The notes beneath the pieces are model-generated. The model was not told the DNA's origin and did no database searches. It worked only from the letters and a program-made list of their open reading frames with translations. Shown piece after piece: positions 20,646 to 28,199 of a DNA stretch of 64,000 nucleotides (position 1 is the stretch's first letter; every line of letters begins with the position of its first letter). The stretch is from Ancylobacter lacus (GTDB lineage Bacteria; Pseudomonadota; Alphaproteobacteria; Rhizobiales; Xanthobacteraceae): contig NZ_JAHBGE010000074.1 in the NCBI RefSeq assembly GCF_018390635.1, forward strand, positions 54,558-118,557. The letters run 5' to 3'. The position numbers and the translations under genes are program-made.

Positions 20646-22236
20646 TGTCGGTGAAGACCACGCCCGGCCAGCGGTCGCCGGTATAGCCGATCATGAAGGC
20701 CGAGGAGGCGAGGAACACCGGGTCGCCGTCGAGGTCCTCCGCCATGGCGGAGCGGTTGGCGGTGCCGAAATCCTCCAGCTTCTTCGAATCCGTGCAGCTC
20801 ACCCAGCGGGCGAGCTGGAATTCGCTCATGTCGAAGCCGACATCGAGGCCGTATTCGGCATCCAGCCGGTTCTTCAGCACGTCGAGCTGCAGCGGCCCGA
20901 CCACCCCGACCAGCGCCGGCGAGCCGTCGACCGGGCGGAAGACCTGCACCACGCCCTCCTCCGCCATTTCCTGAAGCGCCTGCTTCAGCTTCTTGGCCTT
21001 CATGGCGTCGGCCAGCTTCACCCGGCGCAGGATTTCCGGCGCGAAGCTCGGCACGCCGACGAAGTTCAGTTCCTCGCCTTCGGTCAGGGTGTCGCCGATG
21101 CGCAGATTGCCGTGGTTGGGAATGCCCACCACGTCGCCGGCATAGGCCTCTTCCGCGAGCTGGCGGTCCTGGGCGAAGAAGAACTGCGGCGTGGCAAGGC
21201 TCATCGGCTTGCCGGTGCGCACCAGCTTCGCCTTCATGCCCCGCGCCAGCTTGCCCGAGCACAGCCGGGCGAAGGCGATGCGGTCCCGGTGGTTGGGGTC
21301 CATGTTCGCCTGGATCTTGAAGACGAAGGCGGTCATGCGCGGCTCCTCCGCCTCGACCCGGCGCTTGTCGGCGTCCTGGGCGCGCGGCGGCGGGGCGTGG
21401 CGCCCGAGCCCCTCGAGCAGGTCGCCGACGCCGAAATTGCGCAGCGCCGAGCCGAAATACACCGGCGTCAGGTGGCCTTCGAGGAAGGAATCGAGATCGA
21501 ACGGGTTGCAGCCCTCGCGCACCAGCCCCAGCTCCTCGGCGAGCGCCGCCTCATCGAGCGAGGCGTTGAGCGCGGCGATCTCCGCCATGCTCATCTGCCG
21601 CAGCGGGCCGGTCTTGCCCTCGTCTCCATCCAGCAGCCGCATGCCGCCGGTGGCGATGTCCATGGTGCCGACGAAGTCGCGCCCCCGGCCCACCGGCCAG
21701 GTCATCGGCGTGGTGTCGAGCGCCAGCGTCTTCTCGATCTCGTCGAGGATCTCGAACGGGTCGCGGCTCTCGCGGTCCATCTTGTTGATGAAGGTGATGA
21801 TCGGGATGTCGCGCAGCCGGCAGACCTCCAGCAGCTTGCGGGTGCGCGCCTCGATGCCCTTGGCCGCGTCGATCACCATCACCGCGGCGTCGACCGCGGT
21901 GAGCGTGCGGTAGGTGTCCTCGGAGAAGTCCTCGTGGCCCGGCGTGTCCAGCAGGTTGAACACATGGCCGCCGAACTCGAAGGTCATCACCGAGGTGGCG
22001 ACCGAAATGCCGCGTTCCCGCTCGATCGCCATCCAGTCCGAGCGGGTGGAGCGGCGGTCCTTCTTGGCGCGCACCTGTCCCGCGAGCTGGATGGCGCCGC
22101 CGAACAGCAGCAGCTTCTCGGTCAGCGTCGTCTTGCCCGCATCCGGGTGCGAGATGATGGCGAAGGTGCGCCGGCGCGACACCTCGCGGGCGAGCGGGGA
22201 AAGCGCGGGGGGTGATGAGGTCGTGAGGGAGTCCAT
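20617..22236 (-). CDS. prfC: Peptide chain release factor 3
   Basis: 539 residues. RF3 is a GTPase that recycles RF1/RF2 from the ribosome after termination. The G1 loop SHPDAGKTT is at residues ~29-37; the RGISVATSVM switch, DTPGHEDFSEDTYRTL and NKMDRE motifs follow; domains II and III end with a C-terminal YTGDRWPGVVF block. The size matches RF3 (about 530) rather than EF-G. ATG at 22236 chosen because preceding residues are not conserved. Single-gene transcript by spacing, 73 bases from the next minus-strand gene. Confidence 0.95.
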   Translation of the reverse strand: MDSLTTSSPPALSPLAREVSRRRTFAIISHPDAGKTTLTEKLLLFGGAIQLAGQVRAKKDRRSTRSDWMAIERERGISVATSVMTFEFGGHVFNLLDTPGHEDFSEDTYRTLTAVDAAVMVIDAAKGIEARTRKLLEVCRLRDIPIITFINKMDRESRDPFEILDEIEKTLALDTTPMTWPVGRGRDFVGTMDIATGGMRLLDGDEGKTGPLRQMSMAEIAALNASLDEAALAEELGLVREGCNPFDLDSFLEGHLTPVYFGSALRNFGVGDLLEGLGRHAPPPRAQDADKRRVEAEEPRMTAFVFKIQANMDPNHRDRIAFARLCSGKLARGMKAKLVRTGKPMSLATPQFFFAQDRQLAEEAYAGDVVGIPNHGNLRIGDTLTEGEELNFVGVPSFAPEILRRVKLADAMKAKKLKQALQEMAEEGVVQVFRPVDGSPALVGVVGPLQLDVLKNRLDAEYGLDVGFDMSEFQLARWVSCTDSKKLEDFGTANRSAMAEDLDGDPVFLASSAFMIGYTGDRWPGVVFTDIKDVKKVAA

Positions 22237-22308
22237 GCCCGCGGATGTGGCAGGGAAGCCCGCCAATATCAAGGGCGCGAACGCCCTCCCGGCACCGACC
22301 GGCGGGGC

Positions 22309-22656
22309 TCAGCCCGGGAACAGCCCCTCGTAGCGCTCCGGCCGGAAGCCGACCACCACGGTGCCGTCGCGTTCCAGCACCGGGCGCTTGATCAGGGTGG
22401 GTTCGGCCAGCATCAGCTCGAAGGCGGCGAGGCCGTCGAGATTCTGCTTCCGCGCCTCCGGCAGCTTGCGGAAGGTGGTGCCGGCCTTGTTCAGCAGGGT
22501 CTCCCAGCCCACCGCCTTGATCCAGCCGCCCAGCCGGTCGCGCTCCAGCCCGTCCGCCCGGAAATCGTGGAAGCGGTAGGCGACGTCGTGGCTGTCGAGC
22601 CAGCCGCGCGCCTTGCGCACCGTATCGCAGGTCTTGATGCCGTACAGGGTGACCAT
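22309..22656 (-). CDS. ArsC/Spx family (YffB-like) protein
   Basis: 115 residues with a thioredoxin-like ArsC fold. LYGIKTCDTVRKARGWL carries a single active-site-type Cys (Cys10) and no CXXC. Residues TFRKLPEARK and the ending PTLIKRPVLERDG fit the YffB branch of the arsenate reductase family rather than true ArsC. YffB-type proteins are of unknown role, possibly glutathione-dependent thiol reductases. It follows the DUF72 gene by 29 bases and may share its transcript. Confidence 0.85.
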   Translation of the reverse strand: MVTLYGIKTCDTVRKARGWLDSHDVAYRFHDFRADGLERDRLGGWIKAVGWETLLNKAGTTFRKLPEARKQNLDGLAAFELMLAEPTLIKRPVLERDGTVVVGFRPERYEGLFPG

Positions 22657-22685
22657 TCCTTCGCCTCCGTTCGTGCCGCCGTCCG

Positions 22686-23486
22686 TCAGCCCAGACGCTC
22701 GATCAGGGACATGGCGGCGTGCGGGTTCCGCTCCTTGTAGCCGGAAATCACATAGAGGTAGACGTCGCGCGGCCCGGCCGGGGCGGGTGCGTCGGCGACA
22801 TGGGCGAGGTCCGCCGGCCGCTCGCCTTCGGCCCAGCGGCGGGCGCGCCCGGCCCAGGCGTCCAGCTCCGCCGCGGAATAGCCGAGCGGCTCGGCCTCGC
22901 GCGTGCCCATGATGCGGGCATAGACGAAGGGCGCCGTGGTGTCGGCGATCTGGGGGTGTTCGCTGTCCCCCGCCGTCACGATGGCGACGCCGTAGGCCCG
23001 GGCCATGGCGATGAAATCCGGGTGGCGGAAGCTGTCATGGCGCACCTCTACCGCGTGCCGCAGGGCGCGGCCTTCATAGCTCGCCGGCAGCAGCCTGAGG
23101 AAAGCCTCGAAATCGGCAGGGTCGAAGCGCTTGGTCGCCATGAACTGCCAGTTGATCGGCCCCAGCTTGTCCTTCAGCTCCAGGATGCCGCTGGCGATGA
23201 AGCGCTCCACCGAGGCGCCGGCTTCCGCGAGCACCCGCCGGTTGGTGGCGAAGCGCGGCCCCTTCATGGCGAAGACGAAGCCGTCCGGCGTCTCCTCGCG
23301 CCAGCGGGCGAAGCTCTCGGGCTTCTGGGAACCGTAATAGGTGCCGTTGATCTCGATCGACGTCAGGCGCTGCGCGGCATATTCCAGCTCGCGCTTCTGG
23401 GCGAGCTTGTCGGGGTAGAAGGTATCCCGCCACGGCTCGAACACCCATCCGCCGATCCCGATACCGATTCGCCCCTGCTCAGCCAT
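22686..23486 (-). CDS. DUF72 domain-containing protein
   Basis: 266 residues, a TIM-barrel-like DUF72 (YecE) protein. IGGWVFEPWRDTFYPDKL, the SIEINGTYYGSQ motif, and the FAMKGPRFATN and AVEVRHDSF blocks are the family's conserved regions. No biochemical function is established for the family. I start at the ATG at 23486 (MAEQGRIGIG); the frame is open 8 codons further. A 275-base divergent gap containing a long inverted repeat separates it from the glycosyltransferase block. Confidence 0.88.
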   Translation of the reverse strand: MAEQGRIGIGIGGWVFEPWRDTFYPDKLAQKRELEYAAQRLTSIEINGTYYGSQKPESFARWREETPDGFVFAMKGPRFATNRRVLAEAGASVERFIASGILELKDKLGPINWQFMATKRFDPADFEAFLRLLPASYEGRALRHAVEVRHDSFRHPDFIAMARAYGVAIVTAGDSEHPQIADTTAPFVYARIMGTREAEPLGYSAAELDAWAGRARRWAEGERPADLAHVADAPAPAGPRDVYLYVISGYKERNPHAAMSLIERLG

Positions 23487-23572
23487 GGTAAAAGACCTCA
23501 TCACCACCATTCCGGGTCTTACTAACGCCGGACGCGTTCATCGGGCAGCCGCCACCTCATGCCGCGGCCAAT

Positions 23573-23619
23573 GATTTTCCGTTTTCGGACAATGATTTCC
23601 ATATTCGGAACGGAAAATC
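23573..23619. repeat. 11-bp inverted repeat in a divergent promoter region
   Basis: GATTTTCCGTT (23573-23583) and AACGGAAAATC (23609-23619) are exact reverse complements separated by 25 bases. The segment is AT-rich compared with its surroundings and lies between two divergent genes. It may be a protein-binding site or a stem-loop; no T-run follows on either strand. Confidence 0.6.
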
Positions 23620-23761
23620 CCGGCACCTTCCGCTCCGGCCGTTGCCGGCACGCACCCGGCACCTTAGAAACATTAGGAGAAGCGGATGGGTCCAATCCTG
23701 CGCTTCCACGTTGATGCAACGGCAGGGTTTCCGCCGCAGCATCGGGGACGGGAGAGAATCA

Positions 23762-24136
23762 TTGGCTGGCATCATGCGCACCTTCAGCAAGAAGGTCTCC
23801 AAGCTCTGGCGCCCCGTGGAACGTCGGCTGAAGCCCCATGTCGACCGCTGGACGGGCAAGACCGAGCGGCGGCAGCGCGCCCGCCAGAGCGCGCTCGAAG
23901 AACAGATTCCCGCCTTTCTCGCCGCCGTTCGCACGGTGAAGGCGTTCGGCTTCGAACTCTCCGGGGTTCGCCGCGACGTGGCGGCGCTGAAGGCGGAGAA
24001 TGAGGCGCTGCGCGCCGAGATCGAGGCGCTGAAGAACGCCGTGGCCGGCACGGCGGGGGGGCCCGCCCCCCACGCCGACCCGGATCTGCCGGGCCGCCGG
24101 TTCGAAGTGCGGAACCTCTCGCAGAAGGCTTCGTGA
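23762..24136 (+). CDS. Small coiled-coil protein upstream of glycosyltransferases
   Basis: About 124 residues, highly charged. A basic N-terminal part (KKVSKLWRPVERRLKPHVDRW) is followed by an Arg/Ala-rich helix and a short leucine-spaced coiled coil (VAALKAENEALRAEIEALK; about residues 75-100), then a Pro/Ala-rich end. No signal peptide or membrane segment. The start is unclear: TTG at 23762 has GGGAGAG 6 bases upstream, the ATG at 23774 does not. I do not recognise the family. Its position 78 bases before a glycosyltransferase gene suggests a role with those enzymes, for instance a scaffold. Confidence 0.55.
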   Translation: MAGIMRTFSKKVSKLWRPVERRLKPHVDRWTGKTERRQRARQSALEEQIPAFLAAVRTVKAFGFELSGVRRDVAALKAENEALRAEIEALKNAVAGTAGGPAPHADPDLPGRRFEVRNLSQKAS

Positions 24137-24214
24137 GTCGGGCGCGCCCGCTCTCCCCGGAAGACCCGCCGCGCCACGACACCGGCCCCTCCCACACAGC
24201 CCCGGCGGCGGACC

Positions 24215-26494
24215 ATGGCGGTTTATCGTTTGCCCATGCCTCACCTGAACGCCTTCCCCGACCCCAGCGTCTCGATCGTCATCGTCTCCGACGGACGGCG
24301 CGACGCGCTGGTCAAGACCCTCGAGAGCCTCAACTGGCTGGAAGCCGCCAGCTTCGAGGTGGTGGTGGTCTGCGGGCCGACGCCTGACGGCACCCGCGAG
24401 GCGATGGCCGCGCTGCGGGAGCGGATCAAGGTCCGGCACTGCGCGGTCCGCAACATCTCCGTCGCCCGCAACATCGGCATCGCCGCGGCGTCGGGCGAGA
24501 TCATCGTCTTCCTCGACGACGATGCCTTTCCCGAGCCGGAATGGCTGGGCCAGCTCGTCGCCCCCTATGCCGACCCGCAGGTCGGCGCGGTCGGCGGCAT
24601 CGTCTACGACCATACCGGCGTCGGCATCCAGTACGACTTCGCCGTCTCCGACCGGCTCGGCCACACCGACCGCAACTGGCACCGCGCCGCGGACGAGTTC
24701 AATTTCCCCTATTCCTCGCAATTCCCCCACATACTCGGGGCCAACTCATCGGCGCGCCGCGCCGCGCTGCTGGACATCGGCGGGTTCGACGAGGAATACG
24801 AGTTCTATCTCGACGAGACCGACCTGTGCTGCCGGCTGATCGACGCCGGCTGGACCATACGCCAGCTCGATCACGCCTTCGTCCACCACAAGTTCCTGCC
24901 GAGCGCGATCCGCTCCGAGAACAAGATCACGCGCAAGCGCTACGCGATCCTGAAGAACAAGATCTACTTCTCCATCATCAACAATCGCGGCCATCACTCG
25001 CGGGTGGAGATCGTGGAGGACGCGCTGGCGTTCATACGCGAGCACACCCGCGACATGGTCTACAACGTCGACCACGGCAAGCTCCTGCCGGCCGACCTCG
25101 CCGAGTTCCACGCCGACGCCGACCTCGCGCTGGAGGCCGGCATGGCGCGCGGCCTTTCGGGCGCGCGTCGCCTGCCCCCGCCCGGCTTCCTCAGCCAGCC
25201 GGCCCCCTTCCTGCCCTTCCCGCGCAGCATCCCCCGGCCCGGAGCCGGGGCCTATTGCTTCGTCAGCCGGGAATATCCGCCGGGCGTGGTCGGCGGCATC
25301 GGCTCGCACATCTTCGCGCTCGCCACCACCGTCGCGGCGATGGGCCATCAGGTGCACGTCATCACCGAGAGCGAGAACCACCACCGCGTCGATTTCGAGC
25401 ACGGCGTGTGGGTGCACCGGCTGGACCGCAACCTCCCGCGGGTCCACCCGCCCGCCGGCGTCGAGGTGCCGCGCTCGGCGTGGCGGCACGCCACCCGCGT
25501 GCTGGAGGAAATCCGCCGCATCGCCGCCAAGCGCCCGGTGCGCGTGGTGCACTCGCCGATCTGGGACGCCGAAGGCATCGCTGTCACCCAGAGCGGCGAA
25601 TTCGCCCATGTGGTCGGCCTGCACACCACCATGCGGCAGTGGCTCGACAGCCACCCCGACAAGGCCGCCGACACCGAGTTCATGGAGCGCTTCGGCACGC
25701 CCATGCTGGCGGCCGAGGCCCGGCTGCTGCGCGAGGCCGACGCGATTCACGGCAACAGCGCCGCCATCGTCGAGGAAATCCGCGCCCGCCACGGGGTCGA
25801 CCTCGCCCCGCCGCGCCTCACCATCGTGCCGCACGGGCTGATCGACGAGACCGGCCTGCCGGCGGTCCCGCCGGCCCCGCTGCCGCCCGGCGCGGTGCGG
25901 GTGCTGTTCGTCGGGCGGCTGGAACTGCGCAAGGGCGTGCAGTTCCTGCTCCCGGCGCTGGCCCGGCTCATGGCGGGCCGGCCGGGCCTCCATGTCGACA
26001 TGGTCGGCGACGACAGCATCGCCGACGCGCCCGGCGGGCTCACCTTCCGGCAGGCCTTCGAGGCCGGCAACGCGCCGGAGGATGTGAAGGCACGGCTGCG
26101 CTTCCACGGCCGCACGCCGGAGGCGGACCTGCGCGGTTTCTACGCCGAGGCCGATCTCGTCGTGGTGCCCTCGCTGTTCGAGAGCTTCGGGCTGGTGCTG
26201 GTCGAGGCGATGATGCGGGGCAAGGCGACGATCGCCTCCCGCGCCGGCGGCATGGTGGAAATCGGCATCGAAGGCGAGACCACCCTGTTCGCCGAGCCGG
26301 GGGACGAGGCCTCGCTGGAGGCGGCGCTGGCCCGGCTGATCGACGATGCCGAGCTGAGGGCGCGGCTGGGCGCGGGCGGCCGCCGCCGCTATGAGGCGCG
26401 CTTCACCGCCGAGCGGATGGCGCAGGACGTGCTCCGCCTGCTGGACGAGGCCGCCGGCCGCTTCGCCGCGCGCAACCGGAAGATCGCCTCGTGA
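24215..26494 (+). CDS. Two-domain glycosyltransferase (GT2 fused to GT4)
   Basis: 759 residues. Residues ~18-310 form a GT-A fold family 2 transferase: SVSIVIVSDGRRDALVKTL start, FLDDDAFPEPEW with the metal-binding DDD (101-103), and the GGFDEEYEFYLDETDLC acceptor region. Residues ~345-750 form a GT-B fold family 4 transferase: SREYPPGVVGGIGSH, LFVGRLELRKGVQ, and the nucleotide-sugar site PSLFESFGLVLVEAMMRG. So one chain should add two sugars, probably to a cell-surface glycan or protein. A second ATG at 24236 is possible. Its stop overlaps the next gene's GTG by 4 bases. Acceptor and sugars unknown. Confidence 0.85.
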   Translation: MAVYRLPMPHLNAFPDPSVSIVIVSDGRRDALVKTLESLNWLEAASFEVVVVCGPTPDGTREAMAALRERIKVRHCAVRNISVARNIGIAAASGEIIVFLDDDAFPEPEWLGQLVAPYADPQVGAVGGIVYDHTGVGIQYDFAVSDRLGHTDRNWHRAADEFNFPYSSQFPHILGANSSARRAALLDIGGFDEEYEFYLDETDLCCRLIDAGWTIRQLDHAFVHHKFLPSAIRSENKITRKRYAILKNKIYFSIINNRGHHSRVEIVEDALAFIREHTRDMVYNVDHGKLLPADLAEFHADADLALEAGMARGLSGARRLPPPGFLSQPAPFLPFPRSIPRPGAGAYCFVSREYPPGVVGGIGSHIFALATTVAAMGHQVHVITESENHHRVDFEHGVWVHRLDRNLPRVHPPAGVEVPRSAWRHATRVLEEIRRIAAKRPVRVVHSPIWDAEGIAVTQSGEFAHVVGLHTTMRQWLDSHPDKAADTEFMERFGTPMLAAEARLLREADAIHGNSAAIVEEIRARHGVDLAPPRLTIVPHGLIDETGLPAVPPAPLPPGAVRVLFVGRLELRKGVQFLLPALARLMAGRPGLHVDMVGDDSIADAPGGLTFRQAFEAGNAPEDVKARLRFHGRTPEADLRGFYAEADLVVVPSLFESFGLVLVEAMMRGKATIASRAGGMVEIGIEGETTLFAEPGDEASLEAALARLIDDAELRARLGAGGRRRYEARFTAERMAQDVLRLLDEAAGRFAARNRKIAS

Positions 26495-27684
26495 CCCTGA
26501 CACCCGCCCCGGCCGGGGGCCCGAACCCGGCCCGGCGCCCACGCATCGCCATCGTCTCGCCGATCATCGCCCGGCTCGACGCCATCTCCCTGACGGCGAT
26601 CGAGACCGGGCGCGCCCTCGCCGAGGCGCTGGACGCGGAGGTCCGCTACTTCACCGGCCGGTCGGATTTTCCCGAGCTGAAGGCCCGGCGCGCCACCGGC
26701 CCGGTCGACCTGCTGACCGACCCGTTCTTCGTCGGCTGCGACGTGGCGGTGTTCGAGTTCGGCGTGTTCGCCCCGCTGTTCGACACGCTGCTGCTGTCGC
26801 ATCCGCACCGGCGCCACATCGTGCGCTTCCACAACATCACCCCGCCCGAGCTGATGCCGCCGGCCGACCGGGAAAGCCTGACCCGGGCGTGGGAGCAGGT
26901 CCACCTGCTGCGCGAGGCCGATCTGGTCTGGGCCTGCAGCCCGGTGAACGCGCAGGTCGCCCGCGACCACGGCGTCGCGCCGGAGCGGCTGGTGCTCTCG
27001 CCGCTGGCGGTGGAGGAGCCGCCGCGCGGCACGCTGGCCGCCAAGCTCGCCCCCGGCCGCCACGCCGCGGGCGCGCCGATCGAGATGCTGTTCCTCGGCC
27101 GCATCGTCGCCTCCAAGGGCGTGCTGGACCTGGTGCAGGCGCTCGGCCGGCTGGCGCCGCGGCTGGACCGGCCGATCCGGCTGCGCATCGCCGGCAATAT
27201 GGAATGGTCGCCGGCGGACTATGTCGCCCGCGTCCGCGCCGCGGTGGCCGAGAGCGGGCTCGCCGACAGCATCGAGTTCCTCGGCACCGTGACCGACGCC
27301 GAGCGCGCGGCGCTCTATGCCCGGGCGCATCTGTTCGTGCTGCCGTCCTATCACGAGGGCTTCTGCAAGCCGGTGGTGGAGGCGCTGCGGGCGGGCTGCC
27401 TGCCGGTGACCTATGACGCCTACAACCTCGCCTTCATCGCCGGCGGCCATGGCCGGCTCGCGAAGACGGGGGATGTCGAGGCGCTGGCGCAGGCCCTGTT
27501 CGACGTCCTCGCCGGGCTGGACCTTGGCGAGGCCCGCACCGATGCCGGCACCCGGTCACTGGCGGCCCATGATGCCGCGGTCGACGCCTATGTCGGCGAT
27601 TTCTCGCCGGAGCAGTTCCGCCGCACCGTGGCGGAGGGCGTGCGCCGGGTGATGGCGCAGCCGGGGCGCGCCGGCGAAGGCTGA
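26491..27684 (+). CDS. Glycosyltransferase family 4 protein
   Basis: 397 residues. The C-terminal half has the GT4 signature: LFLGRIVASKGVLDLVQAL, and LPSYHEGFCKPVVEALRAGCLPV with the EGF(x)7E donor-binding pattern. The N-terminal half begins with RIAIVSPI and holds HNITPPEL. It starts at a GTG overlapping the previous stop (GTGA), so it is translationally coupled to the GT2-GT4 protein and probably acts in the same glycan pathway. No export or polymerase gene lies next to it. Confidence 0.87.
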   Translation: MTLTPAPAGGPNPARRPRIAIVSPIIARLDAISLTAIETGRALAEALDAEVRYFTGRSDFPELKARRATGPVDLLTDPFFVGCDVAVFEFGVFAPLFDTLLLSHPHRRHIVRFHNITPPELMPPADRESLTRAWEQVHLLREADLVWACSPVNAQVARDHGVAPERLVLSPLAVEEPPRGTLAAKLAPGRHAAGAPIEMLFLGRIVASKGVLDLVQALGRLAPRLDRPIRLRIAGNMEWSPADYVARVRAAVAESGLADSIEFLGTVTDAERAALYARAHLFVLPSYHEGFCKPVVEALRAGCLPVTYDAYNLAFIAGGHGRLAKTGDVEALAQALFDVLAGLDLGEARTDAGTRSLAAHDAAVDAYVGDFSPEQFRRTVAEGVRRVMAQPGRAGEG

Positions 27685-27937
27685 GCCCTCCCCGCGCCCC
27701 CGGCGCCGCTTGCGCCTCCACGCCCGTCTCCTTGCCGAAGCAACCAACCGCCGGCCGTCGCCGAGCCACCGGACACGAACCGCACCTGCCGGCTGAGGCG
27801 GCCCCGTGTCGACGCGATGCGCGCGATTCGACGGCAGCGCGACCGTTCTGCCTCTGGTTTTCGAACCCCCGTCATTCCCGCCGGACGGGCGCCCGGCATT
27901 TACACCGTCTCCACACAGAGCCCTTGTCTGTAGCTGT

Positions 27938-28052
27938 AATAAATATCAAAAACAATTCGCCTCACTCATGGCAATAATGCGACACCGACGAATCCATTTA
28001 AGTCACTGATTCAACAAGATTTCGATTTTGTAATAACTCCAAATAAATATCA
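27938..28052. repeat. AATAAATATCA direct repeat
   Basis: The 11-base word AATAAATATCA occurs at 27938-27948 and 28042-28052, in the same orientation, 104 bases start to start. Both copies lie in the AT-rich promoter region of the heme receptor. They might be paired binding sites. Confidence 0.4.
27993..28002 (+). promoter_or_regulatory. Shared heme-locus promoter word, copy 1
   Basis: TCCATTTAAG followed by TCACTG. The same ten bases followed by GACTG occur at 34279-34288, in the promoter gap of hmuT. Both are AT-rich words in a GC-rich genome and both lie before heme-uptake genes, so they are candidates for an iron- or heme-responsive operator. They do not match the Irr or RirA consensus as I remember them. 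Confidence 0.4.
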
Positions 28053-28199
28053 GGCCCGTTTGACTGAGAGAAATCACCCAAATACTTGTCCTTGACGCAG
28101 CGAATGCGGGGGCTTCGCTGCGCCGGAACCGGCATCGCCGGGCCGGGCCTTGGATGCAGCAGCGCCCGCCGCGAGGCCGGCCGAATTGGGGATTTCATC

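Larger units (their letters stand above)
27685..28199 (+). other. 515-base gene-free region before the heme receptor gene
   Basis: The first ~230 bases are GC-rich with no supported frame. About 27,920-28,085 is strikingly AT-rich and holds the features listed separately (a direct repeat and the word TCCATTTAAG). It is most likely the regulated promoter of the TonB-dependent receptor gene. No tRNA or small RNA could be defined. Confidence 0.6.

Noticed and set aside
23520..23700. Possible tRNA or attachment site in the divergent gap
   Set aside because: No T-loop (GGTTCAA-type) sequence or acceptor-stem pairing; only the inverted repeat is present.
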